From Plantago major (lineage: Eukaryota; Streptophyta; Magnoliopsida; Lamiales; Plantaginaceae): DNA of 64,000 bases. Location of the stretch: the NCBI GenBank assembly GCA_026545765.1, contig CM048839.1, positions 87,062,414 to 87,126,413 of the forward strand, written 5' to 3'. The notes under the pieces are model-generated. The model saw only the letters and a program-made list of their open reading frames with translations. It did not search any database and was not told where the DNA came from. This document shows positions 1-11,339 of the stretch, piece after piece. The position numbers and the translations under genes were made by a program. Within the stretch, counting starts at the first letter, position 1. Each line of letters starts with the position of its first letter.

Positions 1-1640
1 TCTCCTTACCATGGCTGTTCCTAAAAATAAGAAAACAGGATGTTGGATTCGTATTTGATGACTTTGTCTAAACTGGACAGAATTAAATGGACTGTTGATG
101 ATTGAGACGGAGAAACGAGAACGTGATTATTGGTTGGGAGAAAACCATTGAAATAGAAACGAAGAGTTGGAGTTTATTGTGAATCTCAAATTGGGTTTGT
201 GAATCTTGGGTTATTTGTAGTTGTTTTTGTGTTAATTGGTGAGAGGATGATGTTTAGGATGAGTTTCGAACCTTAGCTTGGACTTGGTGATGTTAAAAAC
301 CGACTTTGAAAAGTTTCAGAAATCGCACGGACCTAAGTGAATATTTGTAGAGAATAGAAGGACCTTCTTTGGAGAATTTGAGTAAGGGAAGGGGGTTGTT
401 TGTAATTATTTTGATAAACAGGGATCAACATTCAAATACATATCGCTGAACAGTCTTTGTAACAATTAAGGTTGTGGCCGAGTGGTAGTGATTTTGTTCT
501 GTTATGCAAGGGGTTTGGGGTTCGAATCCTGGAATGTGTTTTTATTTATTTTATTTTTATTTCTTTTGTTTTCTTTGATTTTGAGCCTTCGTATGCGTCT
601 AGTAACTTAGTAATTGTTTATTTAGGCACAAGTAGACCGAGCGTAGCTTTTCATTGGCGGTCCTTGAACTTTCAAGTTAGGTAGTTCGAGGTAAGGCGGA
701 CTCTTGACACTTTTGCATCTATTTTATTGTTATCGTATATATATGTATGTTTTATGATTGACAAACTACTTATGGTTATTATAACAAGGAATTGGACTTG
801 GTATAATAATCTATTCGAAAAGGATCAAGTATGTGTACCCATAAATGTTTTATCGTGATTGTGAATTGTGAAAATTATTTTGTTCAAAAGCATGGATTGA
901 AAATATGTTTCATGCTCATCGATATGCCTATGAATTGTTTGGGCCCTTTCGAGGGAATTTCGTGCTTTTGGAGATCTCCCATTGTTATGTTATCCCTTTG
1001 GTAGGGCAACTTTTATCCGTTGAGCGACGGCCCTTCCACTCGGCACCGTCGGATCACCCGTCGAGCAGGGACGAAAGTCGGCCTTAGTGATCCGACGTAT
1101 GTAAAAGCCGACCTGTGTGCCACCACGGTTAGTGTGGCCGTAGTGTATGTTTGATTGAGCAAAATAAGTACATCGTTATTGTTTTGATAATGTTCCATGC
1201 AAATGATTTTGAGTTGAAGTAAAAATGGAGTGTATATGTATGTATACTTTTCTATATGTACTTGATCCGGGTAAATGTGCCAGGAGCTCACCCTTACACC
1301 CCCTTTCAGATATTTAGTAAGTGATTGGACGAAGATACTTTGGAGTTGAGACGGTAGTCAGATGATGGATATGTGAAGGCTGTTTAGTAGTTGCTGCGAC
1401 TCTGAGATTTCTATTGTATAAGATGATTTGTATTGTATAGCATGACTTGTAGTATTGGAATCATTGTAGTCGTTTGAGGATTTGTAATTATTGGTCTATA
1501 TAGGATTTTAGATGCTCTGTTTGTACCACTATGAGATAATTGATGTATTTGAGGATTAAAGGAAGGCTTCGTCTTGGTGTGAGCCTATCTCACGATAGAT
1601 GGCCGGTCGCGCCAAAGTATTTTGGTTTTGGGGCGTGACA
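1..1640 (+). mobile_element. 3' part of a Del/Tekay-type (chromovirus-like) Ty3/gypsy LTR
   Basis: The stretch ends at 1640 with TTTTGGGGCGTGACA, the kind of 3' terminus seen in Del/Tekay LTRs, which begin TGTRACRCCCC and end GGGGCGTKACA. Other LTR-like traits are a GC-rich segment at about 1015-1140 and the phrase CCAGGAGCTCACCC at about 1280. No coding sequence is seen. The 5' end of the LTR lies left of the window, so I cannot tell a solo LTR from the 3' LTR of a longer element. It abuts the C-terminal codons of a Harbinger transposase at 1641, which shows that it inserted into that transposon and is younger than it. The family assignment rests on terminal sequence only. Confidence 0.65.
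472..535 (+). repeat. tRNA-like Pol III promoter head (possible SINE fragment)
   Basis: TGGCCGAGTGG at 475-485 matches the A-box consensus and GGTTCGAATCC at 519-529 matches the B-box consensus, 44 bases apart and in the right order, as in a tRNA-derived SINE head. The following sequence is T-rich. A full tRNA cloverleaf is not apparent, so this is not called a tRNA gene. It lies inside the Del/Tekay-type LTR and may be an old SINE insertion. Confidence 0.4.
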
Positions 1641-2960
1641 TCAACTCTCTTCCTCCATCCAAAGTACATGTGTGTAGCAAGAGCACGACGATATTGCTTC
1701 CATTCAGGACAATCAAACAAGCTATCAATTGGTGGAGCATTTTCAACATCATCATCATCGTCATCATCTGATGCTTTATCCTCAGGTCCATGAATCCCAT
1801 TCAAGGCTTCCTCACGTCGTTTTTAAGCATCAATTGATTCCTCATCTAGTAGGAGATCTGCAACATCTACTTCTCTTATGAAGTTGTGTACAAGGCAACA
1901 AGCAAGAATTATGTCGTTTTGTATCTCCAATGGATAGAACATTGTAGACCTTAGTATTGCCCAACGCTTTTTCAAGGTTCCGAAGGTTCTTTCAATTACA
2001 TTTCTAACCGATGAATGTTTGAGGTTGAAATACTCCTTTGGATTTTTGGGCTACTTATTGGAGTCAGACCATTCTTTCAGGTGGTAGCGTGTCTTCCGGA
2101 AAGGAGGCAGAAATCCTGGTGCATTTTTATAAGAAGCATATGCCAGATAGTAGTTCCCTAGACAAATAATACACCAATAAGATTTTCAACATATGTAAAT
2201 CTGTACAATGAACAACACGTACATTAGTATAAAACTTACCTCTAGGTACACTGAATCCATTGTTAAGAGCATCTCTCAAAACACGACCATCGTTGGCTGA
2301 TCCTTCCCAACCAGTTAGTACGTACACAAACTTCATGTCTTTGTCACAAACTGCAAGGACATTTACAACTACGTATCCCTTTCTATTACGGTAAATGTCT
2401 GACAAGGTCACCGGAGTTTGAACACTAATGTAAGTACCATCTAAAGCCCCGAGACATCCCTGCAAATACATAGACAACAATAAGAATCAGTCTGATTTTG
2501 AGACAACAAACAACTCAACATTGTACAAGCATCAACAAGTGTAGACTGACCTTGAAGTGGCACCATGGCTCTTCTTCACAAGTTGCAGGTATTGGGACAG
2601 GTTTGGCAAGTTAAACGTCATGAAGTTTCAGAACACATGCTAGTACCTCTTTGAAGTAAATACTAACGGTGTGTGCAGAACGTTTGAAGTCAAACAAGGC
2701 TATCCTATGTTTGGTATGATGGCCCAATATGTTTAGAAAAATCGCAACTTTCTCCTCCAAAGTGACATATAGGCTTGGTTTTAAACCTCCACGTTCTTTT
2801 AGCAAAACACAGAATTTCTTGAAACTCTCCATATTCATTCGAAGGTTGTTCTTGCAATTGGTATCGTCTTTGGTGGTAAGCCTATGTATGTAAGCCATCT
2901 GCCTTCTCATTTTACCTTTGAGTTTGTAACGAATTGGACCTTTACGTTTACGTTTATGGC
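1641..2960 (-). pseudogene. PIF/Harbinger transposase (DDE_Tnp_4 type), decayed
   Basis: This is a cut-and-paste transposase of the HARBI1-like family. The N-terminal part (about 2960-2551) contains the plant PIF region, with MRRQMAYIH, LKERGGLKPS and FDFKRSAHTVS. A GT-AG intron at 2460-2550 precedes the catalytic core LGALDGTYI and EGSANDGRVL. A second GT-AG intron at 2158-2239 precedes NYYLAYASYKNAPGFLPPFR and VRNVIERTFGTLKKRW. All three DDE acidic residues are visible: D in ALDGT, D in ANDGR, E in VIERT. Three in-frame stops, at 2611-2613, 2051-2053 and 1823-1825, make it inactive. The 3' end runs into the LTR at 1640 after FGWRKRV. No certain start codon was chosen, because a basic stretch (RSHKRKRKGPIRYK) extends upstream of the first methionine. 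Confidence 0.85.
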
Positions 2961-4041
2961 TACGTATCAGCCTTGGCCTAACACACCTAATGTAGTACCA
3001 ACTACGAAGTCATAGCAAGCATCATGCCCATAGGCATCACCATTATCATCCTTATCAGTTGCTGCCTTTGTGCATTCGACAACATGTCTAAATAAAACAC
3101 ATCATGGTGACTATTAATTTCAATGGCCAATTCAAACAGTAGTAGTGGTTCAAAAGCATTCATAAGAAATTTCATAAGACACAACTGCATTTGCAATGAA
3201 TTCAACCAAGTCATAGTAACAAAATCACCAACACATTTAACATGATAATTGCCATAAAGAGAAGCTAACATTGGCATAGCAACATTAACACCAACATAAT
3301 GGTAACATGCTTAAGCCACACAACCAGTTGTAATTAAACAAATAATGCATTTATTCCATTAAAAACAACAAATTCTACCTAAAAACAAATCCTACCTAAA
3401 AACCGAGCATTTATTTCGGATGCATTGAAGATAAGTCATTAATATTCAGCAATAAATGAAGCAGAACATTCCATTTCAACTAGTACAGTCATAAATGAAC
3501 AGAAATCATGTAATTTTCAGCTAAAGCCATGACTTCTAATGGAGATTTCACCTTCGAAGATCTCACTTTTCTGGCGACGGCTTCCGAGCTTCTATTCCGA
3601 CTTCACGCCCTGCTACAGATAACAACTCCTACTTGTAAAATAGCAACACAAGAGAAGCATCAGATTCCGATCAATATAAGCATTTTCCGTCAACGAATGG
3701 GAGAAGGTCGAAGTTTGCTTAACTTTGGTTTTCCGACAATGGAGCTGAGTAACAGCGGGAATGAAGACTGGGAGAAAGAGTTTGCATCTGCCTTTTTATA
3801 TGATGCTCCTAGAGTTAACAAAATTGGGTATAGTGGTCTTTTCAAGTTTGGTGGGAAATGCATTTTGAAACACACATCTGAAATACATGAGCCACCACAT
3901 GTATTTCAAATGCCACGCCCATAGCATTTGAAAACGCAAGCCCGCAAAAATGCACGGGCTTCACGAAATGCATTTGGGCCGAAATGCATCACAATGCATC
4001 GTGATCATCAGTTGCGTTGCGATCAACCGTTAAAACGCTAC

Positions 4042-4066
4042 ACAACGAATCAAACCAATCAGGCCC
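4042..4066 (-). repeat. Terminal inverted repeat of the PIF/Harbinger element
   Basis: Reading inward on the minus strand, the end is GGGCCTGATTGGTTTGATTC, with the TAA target copy just outside at 4067-4069. The partner TIR is not in the window. Confidence 0.7.
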
Positions 4067-4310
4067 TAAATTTGTTTTGCTTCGGCAGTAGTTGAAAATC
4101 TATCTATATTGCAAACAATATAGAAAACAGATTTAAATGCAACGACTTAAGATATGAGAAGGAATTATGGTGTGGTGACAGATAAACAAGCTAGTTAGCA
4201 GATACATACAATAATGACAATGGTGATTTACTCTAGTTATCACTGGGACATGCCCAACGAGACATTACACTGCTCAAGGCAGACACCTTACACCATATAA
4301 GGCACGTCAG
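4067..4310 (-). mobile_element. Athila-like LTR 'B', distal fragment
   Basis: In reverse complement this matches the distal part of the complete solo LTR at 33559-35012. Shared phrases are AAGGTGTCTGCCT, GTCCCAGTGATAACTAGAG and CTGCCGAAGCAAA, in the same order. It is the continuation of the LTR piece at 26815-28667. The two were separated when Athila-A (4311-26814) inserted between them. Confidence 0.7.
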
Positions 4311-4678
4311 TGATGTGCTCAAATTATTACTTAGAAAACAAGTAGTAAGCAGTTGTTATAGACAGACAATGATAACAACAGGATCATTCGCTAAGGAACC
4401 AATAAAGCTACCACAACGGTTTGAAAGCAAACAGTTACTTGTGAAAACAAATTGATTTGTAAGTTGGTTGTTTCTAAAAACTAGAATAAGATAAAGCAAA
4501 TAACGGTTTTTAACAATGAGAGAAGATGAACACAGTAGTAATGATCAAGTAATGCTAATTCGTTCTAGGGAAATCATTCATATTTGTCACACGGTCGGTG
4601 TACAGAAATCAATCAATCCAATTCAACCAATCGTTATTTGAATATTTTAAACTAGAGTAATCGTGGGTTGTCAATCTA
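4311..4678 (-). repeat. Partial 3' LTR of Athila-A
   Basis: The stretch beginning TGATGTGCTCAAATTATTAC is nearly the same as the start of the right LTR at 25435, including the phrase GGAACCAATTAAGCTACC in near-identical form. Similarity to the right LTR stops at about 4678, after which 3' internal sequence of the element begins. Confidence 0.75.
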
Positions 4679-6017
4679 CCAAGACAACGACAAACAAGAA
4701 ACACATAAAGGAGTCAGACTTCCAAGTGACCGAATCTACCATTGTAAGCATTAAGTTTACAAGATGCAAAGGGTTTGCACTCAACTAACCTTAGCTGAAT
4801 AGTGCACACAAAATCAAACAAGACAATTTCTCAAGTAAATAGCATTTAAGTCTAACTCTCCAATCCCGCACAAGGAATCCTACGCAACTCTCTCTCACAC
4901 TCTGGAAGTGTCCAGTGGGTAATCACTCAAGAATTAATCAAGAGAAAGGGAAGGTGACTTTCATCACAAGGGTGCCTCAAATACCTCATGCAATGTACTT
5001 AATCGGTTAAGTCAGAAGGGACTTTTTCCTTGCGCATAGCAGCTTGCCAGAACACACGAACCCACTTCCATATCACCACAATTTTTGCATACTATAAATT
5101 ATATGCTAATCAATTTGGCCACAATGGACTCTTTTAGTCTCACTTTTTTGGTAGTGTCTGTTTTACCGAAAGTCTGCACTTTTGTGCGTGTCAGTTTGGT
5201 ATACGTGCCATCAACCCTCACAGACATATGACTTTTTAAGGCCACGCCGGTATATAGGTAGTATTTGAAACACGCCCAACACGACTACGGTGATGACAAG
5301 CACCACAGATACACTCCGAGACAATTCAAACACAGGGGAAGCAATACAAATTACAAGTATAAAAATAACATTATCAGCACAGTAGAATTCTTCTCCCCAA
5401 ACCGGTTCCTTGCAGTGGATTGGCTTTGATGAAGTAAATGATGAAGAGCATATCGTTCGTCATACTTAACTTACACTGAGTACACATGAGTATGATGAGG
5501 CGCAAACAAGGGAGTTTGCACTTCCCGAAAAGAGCACACAGGTGCCGGTACAATATTTTTTCATCGGCTAAAGGTTTATCACCGGATTTTTGGATCAAAG
5601 AGCTACACAGACTTGCTATTTACAGGAAAAATAGACTTATGGGATTTTAAATCCACTACGCCACCTCAGTTAAATATCATGACAAACATAAGCAGCCAAC
5701 AAATTTAACAATCACAATAAATGCTCAATAACTTGGAAGAATGACTCACGAAAGACTCTAGAAGGGGAAGAAAACGGAAAAATGACCAACGGAAAAATGA
5801 CCAAACCACACTAAGAGAAAGTAAAGGACGAAAGACTCTAGAGACTCAGGTAATAGAGAAAAACGCAAACAACACACTAGAGAGCACATTCCTCCTCCCC
5901 AAACCTAAACTCAAGCATGTCCTCAAGCGTAGAGTGAAAAAGAAAAGAGAATGGGATCAATAGTGACTTGCCTGCAGGTGTACCTTTACAGTCATGTACA
6001 AGACTCTTCCGTGTTGG
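4679..6017 (-). other. 3' non-coding region of Athila-A
   Basis: There is no convincing gene here. The stretch matches the 3' internal region of Athila-B (28690-29372): shared segments run through TCACTC..GGAA-TGTCCAGT and the conserved block at about 5085-5325. The bases near 5890 read TCCTCCCCAAACC on the plus strand, a polypurine stretch on the element's own strand. Confidence 0.6.
5085..5325 (-). repeat. Conserved '3' block', copy 1 (in Athila-A)
   Basis: This is one of four related blocks in the window. It contains GCACTTTTGTGC at 5176-5187, a four-pair hairpin with a TTTT loop, and CCATCAACCCTCAC at 5208-5221. On the minus strand it has an open stretch with FKYY, VRVDG and TKV in the same order as copies 2 and 4. 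The function is unknown. Confidence 0.7.
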
Positions 6018-6701
6018 CTAACGGGTACTCTGGAAGTTCTTGGTTCTTCCGGTTGTTGCAGCTCCTTTTCTTCCCTGTAGATAAGTGTGTATATATAGGG
6101 GTCCAGTATGAGCCCCTATGTATTTCCTGCTGTTAACCTGCGAGACAGAATATAATGGAGCAGAATAGGCTTTCAACTCACGTAGCTTGCCTTGCACTTC
6201 GATTGTACAGGTTCGGGAATGCAGATTCACTACCATGAGAGTCAAGCGGATGAAGGATCGCCTTAGAAGTAGCATATCTTTTTCCAGTTCTTTCCCTTTC
6301 ACCCTCGACAATTCCACTACCACAAAATCCGTCATAACCGTTACACCATCCAGCTTAACCGGGACATCTTCTACAATCCCTATGCATCTACTTCGGGTCC
6401 CCCCAGCAGGAGTCATAAAGCATCTGCGCGGCTCTGATCCTTTTAAGCCTAAGTCTTCATAGGTGCCAAAAGTCATCAAATTGCAACTAGCACCAGTATC
6501 GACTATTCCGGTAACCTGAGCTGAACACCCAATGCCTACCAATAAATCAAAACTATCGGAGTCGCTTATACTCTTTTCCGCCTTAGGAATTATTGCGGTG
6601 GGAGGGCCAGTTTCTGCAGTTATTTGTTCCGCATTCGCCTCCTCTTCTGGAATCACGGAACTCGGTCCCTTGACTTCAACTTCACGATTCAAGAAGAACA
6701 T
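6018..6701 (-). pseudogene. Athila-A retropepsin-like (protease) region
   Basis: An open minus-strand stretch of about 227 codons. It contains GIVDTGASCNLMTF, the aspartic protease active-site signature of gypsy elements, about halfway along. Ahead of it is a short acidic linker, and after it DFVVVELSRVKG, consistent with the retropepsin fold. In Athila elements this domain processes the Gag-Pol product. Here no pol follows on the left; the sequence passes into the 3' non-coding region. It is part of a broken fossil element. Confidence 0.75.
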
Positions 6702-6714
6702 TCTCGATCAAGAA

Positions 6715-7216
6715 TCACAAGACAAGACTCACTTGAACCATTGCTAGAGTTCCCACATCAGATGCAGAGTTCTCAACCTCGTTGGTACAAGTGGCAACAA
6801 CAAATTTAACCTTTCCCGGTTCTTCAAAATTTATCTCAACCTCCAGGACTCTAATGTTTTCTAGGGTTGCTGGGAATTTTGCTTTCTCTATGAGCTGCAA
6901 TTTCCCTACCAGGTCACCCAATGTCTGTTCCAGCCTTTTTTTGCGATTGCTCGATACTGTTGAACCTCTGGTCATTCCTTTCCTGACTTTTCTGCGCCTC
7001 AAGCCAGAACCTCTCAGACCTCTCCATATGGCTCTTGATTTCTTTTTCTAGCTCAGTAATACACGGACCTGGAGTCTCTTCTACTGCTCTGGCTACCACT
7101 CTCCTAGCCTTATTTCTCGCACCCTTAAGCTGGGACACTGCTGCCTGTCTCTCGAAAACACCATTTAATTCATCAGCAGACGCTTCCAGGAAAGAATTAT
7201 TGCAAATCATCTCGAC
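6715..7216 (-). pseudogene. Athila-A gag, C-terminal part
   Basis: Minus-strand coding-like sequence with MICNNSFLEASADELNGVFE followed by charged, helix-prone segments (ELEKEIKSHMERSERFW) that fit the C-terminal half of an Athila Gag. It ends at the copia-A insertion point (7217). The N-terminal Gag part lies on the other side of that insertion, at 24717-25150. Confidence 0.6.
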
Positions 7217-8883
7217 TGTTAGAAAATTTGTTAGATATTTTGTTAGAAATATCTGTTTAGATTTTGATCAGCAACATGATGACTTATCTTAGTCTCAGAA
7301 AGGTGATTAGTACTCTTGGTTTACTTGAACATTGTAAAAGAGGAAACCCACTAAGTATGATAGTCTAGCTAATCTTGTATAGGATGATAGGTCTCAAAAT
7401 GTAATTTTTATTTTATGAAGAGAAGACCAAGAAGAAGACATCCAAGCAGAACAAGTTCAACGACATTGAAGATTTGAAGACTGCACAAGATTACTGAAAC
7501 AGTTTTACAGATACGTTGGCCAAATATCTTGAAGACACAAATAGTTTTAAACAAACCGTGTCACAAGAGATATCTGAGAAATAAAAGGTCTATCTGAAAA
7601 CAAGGAAAGTGTCCACAGATATCTATTCTCAGATACCTTGAGCTTTAACCACATTTCTGAAAAAGAAATATATATATTGCAAACAAAGTTGTTTCAATAA
7701 AAGTGGTATCTGAAGTTAAAGATAAGAACGTGTAAAGAATCAGAGAAATCTGAACAAGGTTGTCTCTGATACAAAGCATAGTTCCGTTGGCACTACAGGA
7801 CAAAAGTATAGTACAATGCATTAAATGCATGGACAGAGATGTCTGAACAAAAGCAACGGTAGCTTCTGAAGAAGAAGACAAACCTACTACAGTACTATAC
7901 ACAGATATCAATAGTATGAATTTGATTTAAGCCTAACGGATACTATTCAAACGGCACTCAAATTCATCTATAAATATCAACACTTAGACTGCTTGAGGAG
8001 ACACACTACACAACCTGAAGAACTTACACTGAACACATATCTTAATCTCTCAAGCAAACTACTTACTCTCAAAGCTTTCTGTTGCGACCAAAGATCCTCA
8101 TCTTCAGTAGTACTAAAGTTCTAAGTGTCTTGATCCTAAACAAGCACAGCTATCTGTGAAAGAGTTGAATTGAAAGATCAAGTATCTGAGATTCATTCTC
8201 TAGAACATTTATCTAAGACTTGGGTCAGTAAAAAGAACAAGATACCATACATTGAAAAGTGTATTAAGTATACTTGATTCACAGAGCTATCTGATTAACT
8301 GAAAAGTTATTAAAGAAGCTCATCTGACAACTTAAACCAAAACCAACACCATCACTGGCGTGGAGTACATGAAGTACTTAGTTTGAGAAACTAAGGAATA
8401 ACTCCAAGGTTATCGAGCACAGGAAGTACTTAGCTTGGGAAGCTAGGGAATAGCTCAAAAAGGTTTCTGAGTACAGGAAGTACTTGGCTGTGAAAGCCGG
8501 GGAACAACTCAGGGGGAACATTTGGTTGGGAACCATTTGTTTAAGGAATCTTAGAATAGGATTTTTGTAAGGTGACCTCAATTATCTATTCTAGTGAATT
8601 CTAGGTCTTTGGAAGACCGAAGTGGATTAGTTGGAGGATTACGCCACCTCCAGATACCACTATACTTGCTGTGTTATTTACTTTTCTGTACTTACATTTC
8701 AGCAACACACACACACACTTTAACTGTTTCTGCACTTATCTATCTTAAGTCTTCCGCGCTCTGAATCTAAGTATCAGATATCTACACAGATATCTGAGAA
8801 ATAGTTTTTATCGACAAAAGTTTTAAAAGATTATTCACCCCACCCCCCTCTAGTCTTTTACTTTGCCGTTATCTGGACCAACA
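7217..8883 (+). repeat. 5' LTR of copia-A
   Basis: It runs from TGTTAGAAAATTTG to TATCTGGACCAACA, about 1667 bp. TATAAATA at 7969-7976 is the likely promoter. AGATATCT occurs several times. Near its 3' end is a C-rich run followed by CTCTAGTCTTTTAC, as in Sirevirus LTR ends. Confidence 0.9.
7969..7976 (+). promoter_or_regulatory. TATA box of the copia-A 5' LTR
   Basis: TATAAATA lies about 750 bp into the LTR and is followed by CAACACTTAGACTGC. The same motif is at the same relative place in the 3' LTR (about 23806-23813). Confidence 0.6.
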
Positions 8884-8885
8884 AG

Positions 8886-8897
8886 TGGTATCAGAGC
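8886..8897 (+). other. Primer-binding site of copia-A (initiator Met tRNA)
   Basis: TGGTATCAGAGC begins two bases after the LTR end. It is the standard Ty1/copia site complementary to the 3' end of initiator methionine tRNA. Confidence 0.9.
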
Positions 8898-9000
8898 AGG
8901 AGGTTCACAAGCCTTCTGCACTGAACCTAGATCCCCAGATAGGTGAAGGAACTTTGTACATTTTCGAGGACTATTTAATTTGTGTGTTAAGTGTTCAGGA

Positions 9001-10140
9001 ATGTCTCTGAGTGATGTACCCATTCTCAAACCAGAGAACTACGAGAAATGGAAAAATAACATGATGCTCCACCTTGAAGCCATAAGTGACGAAATGATCG
9101 AAGTGATAAAGAATGGCCCAATAGTTATTCAACAACTTAAACAAGTCATGGAGGTTTCAAATGGTAGAGACAGAGATCAAAGCGAAGGATCTTCACAAAC
9201 TGATGCGTCAACAAGTGGGAGATCTACTAGTCAAGTTATTTACGAACCAAAGCCCAGAGAACTCTGGACATCGGAAGATGCCAAGAGAAATCGTCTGGAT
9301 GGTCAAGCTCGTAATATCATCATCAGATCAACACCTGAGCACATACAGTGTAAACTGTGGGGTGCTAAAACGGCGAAAGTTGCCTGGCAACTAATTGAAG
9401 AAATCAGGAACCGAGAAAACCAAAGAAAACAAGTTCGAAGTTCTCAAGTTGAAATTTCAAAATTTCAAACAAGGACCCATCAAACTCGAAGAACTTGATT
9501 TCATTTACCACTCTCATGAGTGATATGGCAGACTGGGAAAGCAACAGATACTCGATGTAAAAGATTAAGACTATTGTCAGAAGTCTTAACCACAACTGGG
9601 AGCATACTAAATTCTTTTATTTTAACCAAGGAATGCCAAATATCACTCCAGTGGAACTCTTCTCACATCTTGCTACGGTTGATTATGAGACAATACAAAG
9701 AGAACAAACAACTGAAAAGTTGCAGAATATTGCTCTAGTTGCTCAAGGAACTTCTGAAAAGAAGAAAAGCAAGGAAGAGACTGAGGATGAAGAAACCGGG
9801 TCACTTCAAGAAGAATTGTCCTGCCTTCAACAAACTAAGGACAGGTGACAAGAAAGATAGAAGAATCTTCAGAAGAAGCCAGAAAGCTTTATTAACTGAA
9901 GAAAGAAAGAAAATCCAAACTCAACTGGATTCTCTAGACTTTGAGACAAATTCTGAAGATGACAATTCAGATGACTCAACCTTACCATCACCGGAATTAT
10001 GTGGAGTTACTCATGATATAATCGACTTCGGCCTCAAGAAGAATGAAATGTGGAGTTCTTTGAGATTGACGGTCCGCATCTCTAACATAGAAATCTTTAT
10101 GGTGATGAGGTAACACATACTTCTTGTTATACTTATGAAA
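9001..10140 (+). pseudogene. copia-A gag region (UBN2-type Gag)
   Basis: It opens with MSLSDVPILKPENYEKWKNN, a typical copia Gag start, and I prefer this methionine to one seven codons upstream. The helical UBN2 region follows, with ARNIIIRSTPEHI and LWGAKTAKVAWQLIEEI. Further on, GHFKKNCPAFNKL resembles part of a zinc knuckle. Gag forms the virus-like particle and packages the RNA. It is a broken fossil with several breaks across gag and pol. Confidence 0.8.
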
Positions 10141-11297
10141 GTGATGAAGAAGAAATAAAAGATCTAGAAAATCTCAGGAAAGATCTTGACATCTATGAAA
10201 GAGAATTTCTAATGATCCGAGCTAGAGCCGAAAATCTTGAAGAAGAAAAGAATTCTCTTGCAAAGGAAAATTCTCAATTAGTTATGATATCTGAGAAAAA
10301 GGATACTGAAAATGCATTTCTCAAAGCTTAGATATCTGAGACTGAAAAGTCACATAAAGAAGCAATGGCTGAATTATGAAAGAAATATGAAGATCTTCTT
10401 TCTGAGAACAAGGAACTCGAAAAGAAAGAATTATCTTTTCAATCATATGCCAAAGCTAGTGACACTCTTACTGAAGTACAATCTTACTTAAGAGATCCTT
10501 CAGAAAAGAAAGGACTTGGGCTGAATACACAGACAGATTGTTCTATCACTCTGAATAAGAGTGAGGAAAGAATAACATTTGTAAGTACTCAGCAAGATGG
10601 TTCCCATGCAATCTATAGTATCGGTCAGAAGACGAAGATTGTTGACAAAGGAAAGGCAGTTGCAACTAAACCTTTGTGGGAAAAACAAGTCAAAAACAAA
10701 ACTGTTGGGCACGTCTCTGAAAAGAAACACAACACTGAAAAGTGTAAACACCCACAGTGCTATGTCTCTCAAAAGGGTAGAATTGCAGGAGCTGGCAAAT
10801 TCTCTCATGTCACTTTTTCTGGAAAGAAATTGGATCAACCAGAGACTAGCAAAGCTGCTGAGAAAAGATCTCAGATAGCTTCAAGTGCTCGAAACGGTAT
10901 TGGCTATAAAGGCATCGGGAAACAACTTGCTCATGAATACAAACAGGAGCAAGAACGATGGCTAAAGGCTAGAATTGCTCAAAGCAATTATCAGAAGTGG
11001 AAGTTGAATCAAGCCACTGAAAATCTGAATGCTAGGGCTAGAAGAAATCTGGCAAGGAAAGCTAAGTTTGCTGAAAAGCAAACTCAGAAACCTGACAGGT
11101 ATCTGAAAGCACCAAATGGAGCACCTAGGAACACACCAAGGAAGAAAATAATTCTTAATAATGATAATCATTCAATTAGAATTCCTCCTTATGTTCCTAT
11201 CAGACAAAAGAATGTTCCAAGGAAATTCATTCAAAAATGGATTCCTATTGGAAGATTGTTTAGTCCTGATGGTTCCAACTGTAAATTGAGAACCTAA
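10141..11297 (+). pseudogene. copia-A gag-pol linker, coiled-coil and basic region
   Basis: The first part is rich in E, K and L with heptad-like spacing and looks like a coiled coil. The second part, from about 10674, is basic (KKHNTEKCKHPQCYVSQKG), with a Cys/His pattern resembling a nucleic-acid-binding knuckle, and then ARARRNLARKAKFAEKQ. Long linkers between Gag and protease are common in Sireviruses. The exact role is unknown. Confidence 0.5.
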
Positions 11298-11339
11298 TCT
11301 CCTGTTCCCTGTTGTGTGCAGAATGCTTCCTGGACTAAA

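Larger units (their letters stand above)
1641..4066 (-). mobile_element. PIF/Harbinger DNA transposon, 3' end cut by an LTR insertion
   Basis: The right edge reads outward as GGGCCTGATTGGTTTGATTC on the minus strand (TIR at about 4042-4066), a typical PIF/Harbinger terminus. It is followed by TAA at 4067-4069, the 3-bp target that this superfamily duplicates. The element carries a DDE transposase on the minus strand. Its left part is missing because a Del/Tekay-type LTR sits at 1640; the other half should lie left of the window. The sequence flanking the TIR is an Athila-like LTR, so the transposon had inserted into that older LTR. About 1 kb between the transposase and the TIR (2960-4041) holds no recognisable second gene; the Myb-like ORF usual for the superfamily was not found. 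Confidence 0.8.

Noticed and set aside
472-540. A functional tRNA gene
   Set aside because: A and B boxes are present, but I could not form acceptor or anticodon stems, so it is kept only as a SINE-like head.
3002-3277. A 91-codon minus-strand frame upstream of the Harbinger transposase
   Set aside because: Methionine- and leucine-rich with no motif, and not in frame with the conserved transposase start region.
3529-3924. A 131-codon plus-strand frame inside the PIF/Harbinger element
   Set aside because: It shows no Myb-like or other domain, runs opposite to the transposase, and its end overlaps subterminal element sequence. Chance openness is likely.
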